Below are positions 36,436 to 47,039 of a stretch of 64,000 bases of DNA, in pieces. The notes under the pieces are model-generated. The model saw nothing but the letters and a program-made list of their open reading frames with translations. It was not told the origin of the DNA and searched no databases. Numbering within the stretch: position 1 is the first letter of the stretch; every line of letters begins with the position of its first letter. Origin of the DNA: Henckelia pumila (taxonomy: Eukaryota > Streptophyta > Magnoliopsida > Lamiales > Gesneriaceae); the NCBI RefSeq assembly GCF_033568475.1, contig NC_133121.1:135750375-135814374 (forward strand), read 5' to 3'. Position numbers and translations under genes: made by a program.

Positions 36436-39400
36436 ATGTCTGACATGTATGGACAGGAAGGTGGTGGATCTGCGGGACCGGCCATGGGTGGAGGTTACGG
36501 GGGTTATGGTGGCTCTGAAGGCGGAGGATATGGTGGTTACGGGGGAAACAGAGGCGGTGGACGAGGTGGCGGTGGGTACAGTGGTAATAGAGGTGTTGAT
36601 TTATGCTTGTGTATTTAGTCTCAAGATCATAATTTTAGGTCATTTAATTTAATTTAAGCATTATACTTTATTCATTATTCGATTTTGTTAACTGTGACCG
36701 GATTCTCTGGGTTTAGGTGGTGGTGGTGGGGGATATCAAGGTGATCGCGGGGGACGTGGTGGAGGCGGAGGTAGAGGAGGTGGCCGTGGTGGGGGAAGCG
36801 GCAGGGAAGGTGATTGGCGATGCCCTAATCAAAGGTAACATATTTTGCATGTTGATTAACTTGATTTCAAGTTTATTTCTGCCATTATTGTTCTGCACTT
36901 GTGAAACTATATGGTGTTGATAATATTAGGGGAATTGGCCAAGGGCAAAACCTGAAATCTGCTCTGGGAGCTCCGAATTTTTTAAGAACTGTTCAATACT
37001 GTAAAGTAGAGCAAAATTAGTTCGACAAGGAAATAGTGATTGGGGTCCTGCGCCCGAATGGTTTGTTGATAGATTTAATATCCATGATTCTGGAGGTGGA
37101 GTTTGGTTTCAAGCAGCCCCCAGTTCCTAACTGTGTTATAAATGCCACAGTTTATGCGAAACAACCTTTAATAATCATGCTATAGGAGCACCTAAGTTTT
37201 AGAGCTACAATGGAATTTTATGGATGCTTTGTCATTCTTTGATTCACTGGTGGTTAGTATGTCGGACATGATATTATGTTTTGAGAGGCTGAAAACTAGA
37301 TTTGATGTTTGAGTTTTTTCATCTGTTAACTGTAATTAATTCTGGATCTATGAATGATTGAATGTAGCTGTGGAAATGTGAACTTTGCCCGAAGAACCGA
37401 GTGCAACAAATGTGGTGCACCTTCTCCTACGGGTGGCGATGATCGTGGGGGTAGAGGTGGAGGTGGTGGTGGTGGTGGTGGTGGTGGTGGTTATTCTAGA
37501 GGTGGAAGAGGTGGGGGTTACGAGGACAATCGAGGTGGAAGAGGTGGCAGAGGTAACAGTTTCGATGGTGGTAATGGTCGCGGTGGTAATGATTATGATG
37601 GTGGAAGTGGTAGGGGTGGATCTTATGGTGGTAACCAAGGGAGGGATGATGGAGGTTATGGACAGGGTGCTGCTGTTGCTCCTCCCCCGTCTTATGGAAG
37701 TGCTGGTGGAAGTTATGCTCCACCTCCAAATACATATGGTGGGAACCCTAGTTATGCTCCCGATGCTGTTCCTCCCCCTGCTAGCTACTCTGGGGGTCCT
37801 GGTTCATATCCTCCATCATACGGTGCTTCTGTTGGTTATGGTGGTGATTCATTTGGTGATAAGCGTGGTGGCGGGCGTGGTGGTCCATCAGGTGGATATG
37901 GTGGGGGTCATCGTAACCCAGATGGAGGTTATGCTGGGGCCGTGGTTGATGCTCCTGAGAAGGTCAAACCATGTGATGAAAATTGTGGGGATTCCTGTGA
38001 TAATGCCAGAATTTATATATCAAATTTGCCCCCTGATGTCACTACTGAAGAGCTTAGAGAACTGTTTGGAAGTATCGGCCAAGTAAACAAATTTTTTTAT
38101 CTTATTTTCATTTAAACAAACATTTGCAAATTTTTGTTGCAGGTTGTTCTATTAGTTTGAAGGTGGTGTAGCTGTATGCATCTATGTTATTTTATCATCT
38201 ATGATTAGTCAGTCCAGCCTTTCTTGATGCAATAGAGTTTGATTGAATTTCCCGGTTAAACTACTATGTAACGTGCTAATCGTTGTCCTTCTGGGTTGTA
38301 TAGAAAGAGGAGCTCTTTATAATTATTTCTGCATTTGCTTTAATTTGCTAACAAGGAATATGTATTAAGGCAGTCATGGATCTGCTCGAATAATTTTAGG
38401 CTTTTCTGAGATAATAGGTTGCAAGAATCAAGCAAAAGAGAGGCTACAAGGACCAATGGCCCTGGAGCATAAAATTATATACTGATGAACAAGGAAACAA
38501 CAAAGGAGATGGTGTTTTGTCTTATGAAGATCCATCTGCAGCACATTCTGCTGGAGGTTTTTTCAACAGTATGATCTTAACTTGGTTTTTCTTTGGAGTG
38601 AAATTCTTTATATATATATATTTATTAATATTTTCTGTGGTTTTTTCCTCAACAGTGCATGACATGAGAGGGTTCAAAATTAAAGTTTCAATGGCAGAAA
38701 AATCTACTCCAAAGGCTCCTTTTTATGGTTCCGGGTATGTTAATATTTCCTCAAATATGGGTTGTTTATTGCTCCTTCGGCTTCCATTTGAATTATCGTT
38801 CTTTTTATTTATGGAGGCTAGAAATATTATTGTAAGTTCAATTCATACAAATAATGAACACATCATCACTTTTGTTCGGGTAATTTTATTGCACTTGTTA
38901 TACATGGGGTCAGTTTCTAATCTACCTACTGTTATGTAGCACTTATCAACATAACATTTACCTGTTTGCCAGCATCGTGAAGTGTAGGTTACTTATAAAT
39001 GCCTAGTTACATTTTTGGGTACTGGCATACATGCTATTTGGTGATGATAAAATTATTCATATGGGTCAGTTTCATGTGAACTGTGGCTGTTGGTTTAGAC
39101 ATGGAAAGGTTCACGATTATGCTTTGTGCTATTTGTATGTCCCAGTTTTCCATTTCTAGAGGTTTGATTATCTCTAGCTCCTTGATGACTTTGTTTTGAG
39201 TCTTTGTGGTGAGTTGACGGATTACGTCCTGACAAGAATAAGACTAGGTTCCTGCAGTTCCCATTCTCATGGAGTCTCACTTCTCTTATTTGGATTTTAT
39301 TGAAAAGGGGTAGTATTTTTTTTGTATGTAGTTGTGATTTTATTGATGATTCAGGACTTAACATGCGTGATTGGGTTCTTTCACATCCGGTGTTTTTGTT

Positions 39401-40026
39401 ACGAGGGGTCCATTTAGTCACTTTGGAATGGGCAGTTTTGACTCGCTTGGATTTGGAGCTTTTCATCTTTTAAATTTAAATTAAATTATTTTCTTTATTG
39501 ATCGTCTAACCTTTTATTGTTCTAGTTACTTGGTGTGCACTCACATAGGCCTTCTTACCTCTACTTTAGGGAACATGATTTGTCTTGTGACATTGATTTT
39601 GGCTGGTTCTTCTATAGATAATGTCCTTCCACAGTTCTTAACTTATTATTGAGGCAACAGTGTTTCATTGGTTCACTAGAACTTACCATGAGCTTTATTT
39701 TCGTTGTGCAATTTTATTATGCCACTTCTGCGATGTGATTGGGATTTGCGATGATTCATTGTTTGATGCCTGCATCATCATATGATACAATGAGTTCTTA
39801 TCTAAGATGGAGATGAATATTTTTCTTCTTTCTGCTCTTGGATTTGGCTTGTCATGGAAGAAATTAAATCTCTATAGCTGTGTGAGTTTGATGTGCTATC
39901 TTGTGTTTTCTCAACAGTGGTGGTGGTAGAGGCAACTATGGTGGTGGACGTAGAGACAACTATAGAGATGGTGGTTCTGGTCCAGATAGAAATTACCATG
40001 GAGGAAACCGTTCGCGTCCGTACTAG
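36436..40026 (+). CDS. TAF15B: TAF15b-like RNA-binding protein (RanBP2 zinc finger + RRM)
   Basis: Six exons, 36436-36592, 36717-36834, 37368-38082, 38418-38568, 38656-38734 and 39918-40026, keep one frame for about 442 residues. The order is a glycine-tyrosine-rich head (GGGYGGYGG repeats, residues 1-80), a RanBP2-type zinc finger with Cys88, Cys93, Cys104 and Cys107 (WRCPN..C, C-x2-C), a long RGG and proline/tyrosine-rich low-complexity region, one RRM (ARIYISNLPPDVTTEELREL) crossing exons 3-5, and an RGG tail ending NRSRPY. This is the plant FUS/EWS/TAF15 architecture, a nuclear protein linked to TFIID and RNA processing. Low-complexity RGG/GY regions of this kind often drive condensates. 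All splice sites are GT-AG. An old pararetrovirus ends about 320 bp before the start codon. Confidence 0.93.
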
Positions 40027-41823
40027 ACTTTTGTGGCAGCCTTTTATGTACTAATATTTGTGGTGGGAGGAGTTTTAATTTTTTTTTCCTTGCATGGATT
40101 TGTTCCCTGACTGGAGACTAAGAGGTAGGTTGTTCATTACCCTGAGCAGTACCTTTTTTTCTCCATTCTACATCCATTTTAAGACCAGTGGGGAGCTCTT
40201 TAGTTTGGCCTGGGATTAATTGGAGCTGTGTTAATGTTTTTATAGAGGGAAGTGGATATTCTCCAAATTGCTGCTAATGGTAAGTTGAACTTGGTCAGGT
40301 GAGTTGCTTTCTGAAGCTGCATAATCACAATCTCTCTACAATCAGTCCATTTTGTGATGTCTTCTTACTTGTTACAGATTCCTAACATCAATGTCTTAGA
40401 TTAAAAAATGACTTGAATTACTTAAAACTTCATCTGCTAGTGATCGAGAAACTATTATGATATTATCCTTAACTACCTTATTATTGCCGTGGGCATGAAT
40501 GTGAGATTTGTGGATTCCATATATTTATTATGTAGATGGATTTGGATGAACCCACAGTTATTCCTCAATCCATTGGTGAACCATAAGCTATTCTTGTTAT
40601 TGCTCCCACCTCTTTTTTGTGAGCATCATATGAGATGACTATGGAGCCGCCATAATGTTGGAGTTCCAGCTGATTGTATAGACTATAGGCTTGCTTGAAC
40701 TTAAAGTAGTTCATAAATTATTTTTTTTGCAGGATAAGTACTACAGATTATTATTATTATTAAATTCTAAATTATGTCAAATCAGATTTTTAATTATAGC
40801 AATTTGTGTAATAGCTACCTGAACCTATATAGTTATTTTGTGCTATTAATTCTTGTCATATCATAGTGGCACCTGAACTAAAGGAATCAGTTCGTGTTTG
40901 TTTATTCCTCTGGATTCTGGAACGAGGATGACAAATATCTCTTTGTTTTGGTTGGGCTTCCAAGTCCATAACATGTACAAATGTGGAAAAGTGTCTTTTT
41001 TGTAGTCTAAATTGCTATATCACGTAAACATATTGTAGGGGCCGTTAACTGGAACATGGAACTCGCTGGACTTGCATGTGCACGACGATAAAAGATTTGA
41101 CAAATTTCGTGAACCCTCAATTATAAAACCTAGGACCGATTTAGTCAACATCTTCACTAAACACAAGTTGAGTACATTTGGTTGGTTTTTTTTGGGAAGG
41201 ATTCTTTTAGGAGGAATCATTTGTGTAAGAAATGTAAATGTTAGATGTTTGGAACTTGTGAGTTTATTACAGAATGCAAGAGAGACGCTGAACCTTGGCA
41301 ATTTTGTTGCTGTAAAAGATGTTACGTTGGTTCCACGTATGTCTTTCTTTGGAGAATATCCTGTTATTTTTTGTGCGTTATCTTATTGTGTTACAGCTGT
41401 AATTAGAGACGAGCGAATTGCAAACATGATCCATATTTTCAGCAGTGGTTGAGACGAATTTATTATTCAAGCCTATGGGATGGATCAAAAGTATTAATTA
41501 AATTCGAATTAAATCAAATGTAACATGGAAAATGTTGAATTAATTGAATTGATATAACTCAGGATTTCCGAATTTTTGAAACGATATTGTCCGCCTCCAA
41601 ACTCTGTTCAAAATTGTTATTTGTCATTGAGAGAAGCTAGTTAGATTTGAATAGTGATGCAAACACGATGATTTTACCACAATGATAGTTGCATTCAGAA
41701 TGCGAACGGTCGACATGGTTGAGATGAAAGTCATAAACGCTAATGATTAACTAAGCAAGTTAAGTGTACAAAACGGAAAACCATCTAATAATTTGATGGC
41801 TGCCCGTCTCATAGGAATGTCTT
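40027..41823. other. 3' flank of TAF15b-like gene and convergent spacer
   Basis: The first few hundred bases should be the TAF15b-like 3' untranslated region, and the last stretch that of the minus-strand GH17 gene. An open frame of 126 codons at 41072-41452 has no family signature that I recognise and is not called as a gene. Confidence 0.55.
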
Positions 41824-43889
41824 CTACCATCTTTTACTCAGCAAAAACGACAAGATGGTCACCGTTGGTGAAATCATCCAGCAGAAAACTGCAGACTTGT
41901 GTATCGAGATCGAAAATGAAGTCTTGATCCCAACATAGAACCTGCAAGTATCCACAGATGGATCAACAGTGGTAATCAATCCCAGACCTGAGAAGTCGCA
42001 GCTCTGCTCGTTTTGATCGTGCTGCTGGTAATAATTGTTGAATGCATACGAAACATTTCCAGGCCAACTGAGGTTGGAACATGAGCCGCCAGACGAAATT
42101 TCGGTGCAGTCAGCAGCTGAACATGCTTCTAAAGCTGCTGCACTTGCATTAGATAAATCTTTGTTGTTATTTATCACACACCATTTCGACGATAGGTACT
42201 GGACGTCTTGAGCATTAACCAGTTTTCTTGAGCCCTGGTTAAAGTCAACTTGATATTTGGCCTGGCCATCGAAAGTGAACACACCCCAGTGTCTTTCGAA
42301 ATTTCCAGTGGCCGTGCTTCTCATATCTTCGTCCAAAAGGCTTGAAATGTATATTTCTGAAGGAAGAGATTGGGGGTTTGGAGGACTCATTGATCGGCTA
42401 TGGAGGTCGCTGATTAGGCCTTTCAAGAATTCCTCGGCAAGAGTTGAAGTAGCATTCACAGCACCATCTGTAGGCCACCCGATCCGACCAATCATAATTC
42501 CTACTCGAGGGAATCCAGCATTGGATAGAGCCACAGTGATGGTATTGTAGCTCAAGTCGAAGCTGTTTTTGTAGGACTTGTGAGTGTCGTTACGCGGCCT
42601 CACTGAGTCTCTGAAAAGAGCAAAATCAAGAGAGATATTCTTGTTTTCCAGGTAATTCTGGAAAGGGGATATTGTCACCACAAAAGGTGATCGGTTTTTG
42701 CTCAGAAACGAGAGAAGTTCCATCATGGTTCTATTGACATCAGGCCTGAATTGCCCATCTGATGGCAGGCCATATTCTGAACTGAAAGCATCGAAACTGC
42801 AAGGAACTACAACTTTAACCTTTTCACCAATGTTAGCTTTAAACAAAGCCGCTTGGACGTTGGCAGCTGCTCCAACTGCAAATGGATAGAATTGCTCACC
42901 ATAACTTTGAAGGAATGGCTCATCTCCAACAGCGACGTAACTGGAACAAGTTAACTGACATGAGCAAATTCAAGATAAAGAAGCAAAAGACACTCATACA
43001 ATGCTTTTGCCATTGCAAAATCCTAACAAGCATGGGAGCTAAGGAAATGAATACAATAAATGTCCCAAAGCGGATTCGATTAATACAGACACGTAGATGA
43101 ATCTCCAACGCTGGAAGCTCAATCATGAACACAGTATCAGGTATAAGTATGCAACTACACTCCTTGTTACAAACAGAAAAAAGCACGTGCCATAGCCAAG
43201 TAAGACATCAACTCAACAGTTCAATTAGTTTTCTGAAATACAAAAATGGCACACTTTTCTTGGCTGAAATGTGAACATGACTCAAGATAAAATTATGAAC
43301 CTATTTCCACATAGGTCTAGAATCAGAAATACTGCTTAGTTTGTCTCAAAATCTTTTACTTAATTCAGGCCTATCTTCCCCCATTTCATCCCGTAATCAC
43401 CAATAATTGATCACTAAAAATCAAGAAATCACGCAACGCATGCTCAACCCACTCAATTGCATGACTCGTCGAGGCGCAACAACAATTAAAACCAAAGAAA
43501 ATGGGGATACCACGAGTTACTCACTCAATAAGGACCTTGGAAGCGCCATCAGAGACGAAACGTGTGAGATTGTCGTGGACCCAGCTCTCGGCGGCCTTCA
43601 AAGAAGAGTTGAGGCTGCGAAGCATGGAATTGGGAATGCCGACAGTTACATGAATATTGGAACCGGATAGTGACTCGAGAACAAGTGGGTCTGCGTCAAA
43701 CAGCTTAACTTTTGCGATGCTGTTCGCTTTCAGCAGCTCCACCACTTTCGGCGGCGGCAGAGGATGCGAAGCGGCCCTTCCCCAGTTCACGCCAATAGCT
43801 TGAGCATTTACAGTGTAGGCAAGGGACGCGACCAATAATACAGCCAGCGGGGGAAAGACGAGCCTGGATTTTAGGATCTCCGCAGCCAT
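41824..43889 (-). CDS. GH17 beta-1,3-glucanase-like protein with X8 domain, altered active site
   Basis: Two exons, 43889-43525 and 42940-41824, give 493 residues, with a GTGAGT donor and a CAG acceptor. An N-terminal hydrophobic signal peptide ends near AYTVNA, before the GH17 start AIGVNWGRAASH. The general acid/base glutamate is kept in YVAVGDE (Glu129). The nucleophile motif, usually ending S-E-T-G-W-P, reads IGRIGWPTDG, so Arg274 (codon 42484-42486) replaces the glutamate. An X8/CBM43 domain follows from about residue 374 (KWCVINNNKDLSNASAAAL, six cysteines). The tail is hydrophobic and could be a GPI signal. The family cleaves callose at walls and plasmodesmata. This member may bind beta-1,3-glucan without cleaving it. 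Closest in memory is Arabidopsis glucan endo-1,3-beta-glucosidase 9 (At5g58480). Confidence 0.92.
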
Positions 43890-44130
43890 AATTTCTGGGT
43901 GATACTGTGCTCAGCTGCGAATGACTAGTCAGGCGCGTTCTACATGTTTGATTTTTTGACACGAAGCATCAACGAGTTCTTGCCGCCGCAAAATTTTTGG
44001 TGTAAATAAATGGAATATATAATTCGTCCTCTCGATATTTTTCCAAGTGTGTTTCATAATATAGTTAATTCATAAGTTATATTATATTATATATATATAT
44101 GTATGTATATTTGTATTTTTTAAAAAAAAA
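43890..44130. other. GH17 promoter side
   Basis: A short AT-rich upstream region. TA-rich stretches at about 44070-44110 could include a minus-strand TATA box but are too repetitive to assign. Confidence 0.4.
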
Positions 44131-44410
44131 CATTTGTTTTTGTTTGTCCGATTATTTTTCACTTTGTGATTTCGGTAATTTGTATTATCACATTTTAATT
44201 TTAGTATGCTATCTTTGTTTTTGACAATTTTAGTCTTTTTTTTGTAGCGCATATGTGACACAAATTCAGTGATGACGTTTATAGTGTTACATAAATATTT
44301 TCGACGAAAAATGATTAAGATTACCAAAAAAATCGGGAGATACTAAACTTAAACTAAAATCTAAAAACATATAAGAGAACAAAATTATCGGACTAAAATT
44401 ACAAATTTCT
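44131..44410. mobile_element. Foldback MITE-like element, family A copy 2 (degraded)
   Basis: It shares the centre of the 2905-3216 element (for example GCGCATATGTGACAC against GCGCTTATGTGGCAC) and the paired outer words CACTTTGTGATTTC and ACTAAAATTACAAATT. The ends are worn and no target duplication is visible. Confidence 0.6.
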
Positions 44411-44418
44411 ACACACAC

Positions 44419-44467
<49 letters not shown>

Positions 44468-44476
44468 TATATATAT
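44411..44476. repeat. (TA)n / (CA)n microsatellite
   Basis: Compound repeat of ACACAC followed by long TA runs interrupted by AC. Likely length-polymorphic. Confidence 0.95.
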
Positions 44477-45064
44477 TCTACAATAGTATTCCTCTAATTC
44501 TACCTTAAATTTATCACAATGAGACTTTAAAATCTCTCTATGTATTGTTATATATTTTCAAACAATATCACCATTAGTAAACTTTAGTTTAATGTATTCT
44601 GAACACTTTTCAAACATGCAAACATTTCAATGTATTGAAATTAAGGTGAATTAGTTGATGGTTTGTATCTTGATGGTAAGGTCAAAATGAGGTCTCGAAT
44701 TCAATTCAATTATAATAATTCTCTTCGTCCAACGTAAAGAACACCAAAATTCGTATGAGATGGTCGAAGGAATTAATTTCGTGAAACAAATCTCACTCGT
44801 CAATGTAAAGTATTGTTTTTTATGATAAAATTATTAATTTTATATTGTAAATATGAGTGAGTTGTTCTCGGATAAAGATCTATCAGATCGTTTTATAATT
44901 GACATACTTCTCATAGAAAAGATGAATTCGATCTTTAACGGAAAACCATTTTTAATAAGAAATTATTCGAAAATTTCTTTTTAAACAAAGTAAAAAATTG
45001 ATACAATGTGCCTATATGAACCACACACAAGAGATTAAAACTCGTTGGTTTTGATATCCCGAAA
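44477..45064. other. AT-rich intergenic
   Basis: About 590 bp without a supportable gene or named repeat. Confidence 0.5.
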
Positions 45065-45072
45065 CCCTGAAC

Positions 45073-45533
45073 TAAGGTGTAAACGAATCGAGCCGGTTTG
45101 CGAGTTTTTTGAGCCGGCGCGATAAATATTTGACTCGTATTCGAACTTGTTGAACTCGAGCCGAACTTAAACATGTTCAAACATTTTCGAGTTGAACTCG
45201 AGCCAAAATTAATTTGTTCGATAGTTCGCGAATAGTTAATGAACTTTTTTTTTATTAATATAATATAATGATATAATAAATATATATTTCGAACTTTTTC
45301 TGACATTTCGAGCTTTTCGAACCATAATATCCGAGCAATAGTTCGAATAGTTCACGAATAGGTTCGAATATTTTGAGTCAAACCCGAACTTCATTTCGAG
45401 TCGAGCTCGAGCCAAAATATTTGAAATTTGAGCTTCGAATCGAACTCGAATATACTCAATTTGAGTCGAATTCGAGCCTTAAATTTTTATCATTATTCGG
45501 ATTGATTCGGTTCGTTTGCACCCCGCACCCCTA
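45073..45533. mobile_element. hAT-type MITE rich in TTCGAAC/CTCGAGC motifs
   Basis: A 461-bp element. Flanks CCCTGAAC (45065-45072) and CCCTTAAC (45534-45541) match at 7 of 8 bases. The left end is TAAGGTGTAAACGAATCGAGC and the right end reads GGTTCGTTTGCACCCC before GCACCCCTA, giving TAGGGGTG-type hAT termini. The interior has many ACTCGAGCC, TTCGAAC and GAACTCGA words in both orientations, as expected for transposase-binding subterminal repeats. There is no coding frame. Confidence 0.82.
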
Positions 45534-45593
45534 CCCTTAACAAGGGACGAAGTCATTTGTTCCATTTGGTGTCTAAAACTGTGTTATACTTTG

Positions 45594-46342
45594 TGAAAGA
45601 GTTTGACGTCTCAATCAGAAAATACCAACTCTAAAATTTAGAGTAAGTGTTATTTTTATAGTATTGTCAACACTTCAAAAAAATATGCAGCAGAATAAAT
45701 TAACTTAAAACAATAAATAACACAAATATTAATGCACAAGTAATCAATATTTGCACGGTGATTGAGGACAAAATAATCACTAGAAAACAAATCAGTTTAT
45801 AAAAATCAATACTTGTGATTGTATATTAAAACCTATTTTTCTCAACAAGTTGAGAAAATAAACAACATCATAAAAACTAGTAGAACCTAGAATAAAAAAA
45901 CCAACATGATGTTGAACACATGTGCCGAAAACAAAAATCAAGGAACCACTTTCAAATCAAGACTTCACTCGCGTGAGTCTTCAACACTTCACGGTAATGT
46001 GGTTACTCAACAACGATCGATGATAAAGCTTCTTCAGAAAAATTTCGATCAACTCTCAATATGTTCTGAACTATACTCAGTTGATCTCGCTTCGTTGCTC
46101 TCTCTTCGTTTCTCTATTTCACGCGTCTACTTTCCTTGTTTAAATAGATCTTCAATCACCTAGGAAATAATAGACTCCTACATAATATAGAAACAAGACT
46201 TTGCTAGGAATCAAACTCAATTATGCTTGAGATAATATTAATCTATTAATTTAAACATGTCTAAAAAAAGCAAAATTTTAAAATATAATTTTGTCGAAAA
46301 TAGGAAATAAGATCTATGGCAAAGTGAAATGAACGTCATTTC
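45594..46342. repeat. Copia solo LTR with perfect target duplication
   Basis: A 749-bp TG...CA unit with terminal inverted TGAAA/TTTCA, flanked on both sides by CTTTG (45589-45593 and 46343-46347). It is related along its length to the Copia LTR at 1844-2640 and in the same orientation. There is no internal region, so it is the product of LTR-LTR recombination. The intact 5-bp duplication says the recombination was within a single element. Confidence 0.85.
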
Positions 46343-46347
46343 ACTTT

Positions 46348-46860
46348 GTTGAAACAAATTTGGTTTGCACGAATTATTCAAAATTAAACGCACCAAATAT
46401 TATATATAAACAAAACATAATTAATCATAAACAATACATTTGATTTTTTCATTATAAGAAATATGTAGTGTTTGATGCATTTAATTTTTAATAATTCATT
46501 TAAACTTCATTCGAGTAAAATATAGCAATTTAAAATCAAATGCTGGAGAAAATTTCGTCCCGATGAATCAAACACGCTTGGAGAACATTAAGATTAGAAT
46601 TATGCTAAAGATACAAATAATATATCAAACAATGATATTTACAACAATTATATCGTAAGTTTATTTTATTACTCGTGAGATTTTGATAATATATCGTGAG
46701 ATTTTGTATTCAATATATCATGAGTTTGATAAATAAAATTTTTATATTGAATTTTTTTTTAATGGAAAATTGGTTGTACAATGTTTGTACTTGTATCATT
46801 AGTCGGAAGACTAGTATAGTAGGTCAAAAACGCTACCCGGCTCCACTTTTGGTAAAGCGG
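46348..46860. other. AT-rich distal flank of the ferritin gene
   Basis: Sequence between the solo LTR and the GC-rich ferritin proximal promoter. The short open frame at 46696-46950 runs into that promoter and is not called as a gene. Confidence 0.5.
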
Positions 46861-46903
46861 GGAACATTTGTTGGTTGCAATTCTTCGTCATTCCCGCCTA
46901 GCT

Positions 46904-46953
46904 GCCACGTGGCTCTCGACTGGTCCGGGCCCACCTACCCCGGCCTATAAATA
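46904..46953 (+). promoter_or_regulatory. Ferritin proximal promoter: G-box and TATA box
   Basis: A perfect 10-bp palindrome GCCACGTGGC (46904-46913) contains a CACGTG G-box. It is followed by a GC-rich stretch and TATAAATA at 46946-46953, about 90 bp before the start codon. G-box factors (bHLH, bZIP, PIF type) control several plant ferritin genes. The following GGCTCTCG is only loosely reminiscent of the iron-dependent regulatory sequence, which I cannot confirm here. Confidence 0.65.
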
Positions 46954-47039
46954 ACATCCTCTCCTGGTCCTACCAGAACTTGATTCGCCATTAGCAGTTA
47001 CTCCCATTTCCAAAATCAAAAGAATTTCACGCTTCAGTC

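Noticed and set aside
37348-37735. Threonine- and histidine-rich frames opposite the TAF15b-like RGG exon
   Set aside because: Antisense shadows of GGT/GGA glycine codons, not separate genes.
41072-41452. Open frame of 126 codons downstream of the TAF15b-like gene
   Set aside because: No recognisable domain, intergenic-like composition and no conserved motif. Not called without transcript evidence.
46696-46950. Open frame just upstream of ferritin as an upstream gene
   Set aside because: It runs through the G-box and into the TATA box, so it overlaps the promoter and has no signature.
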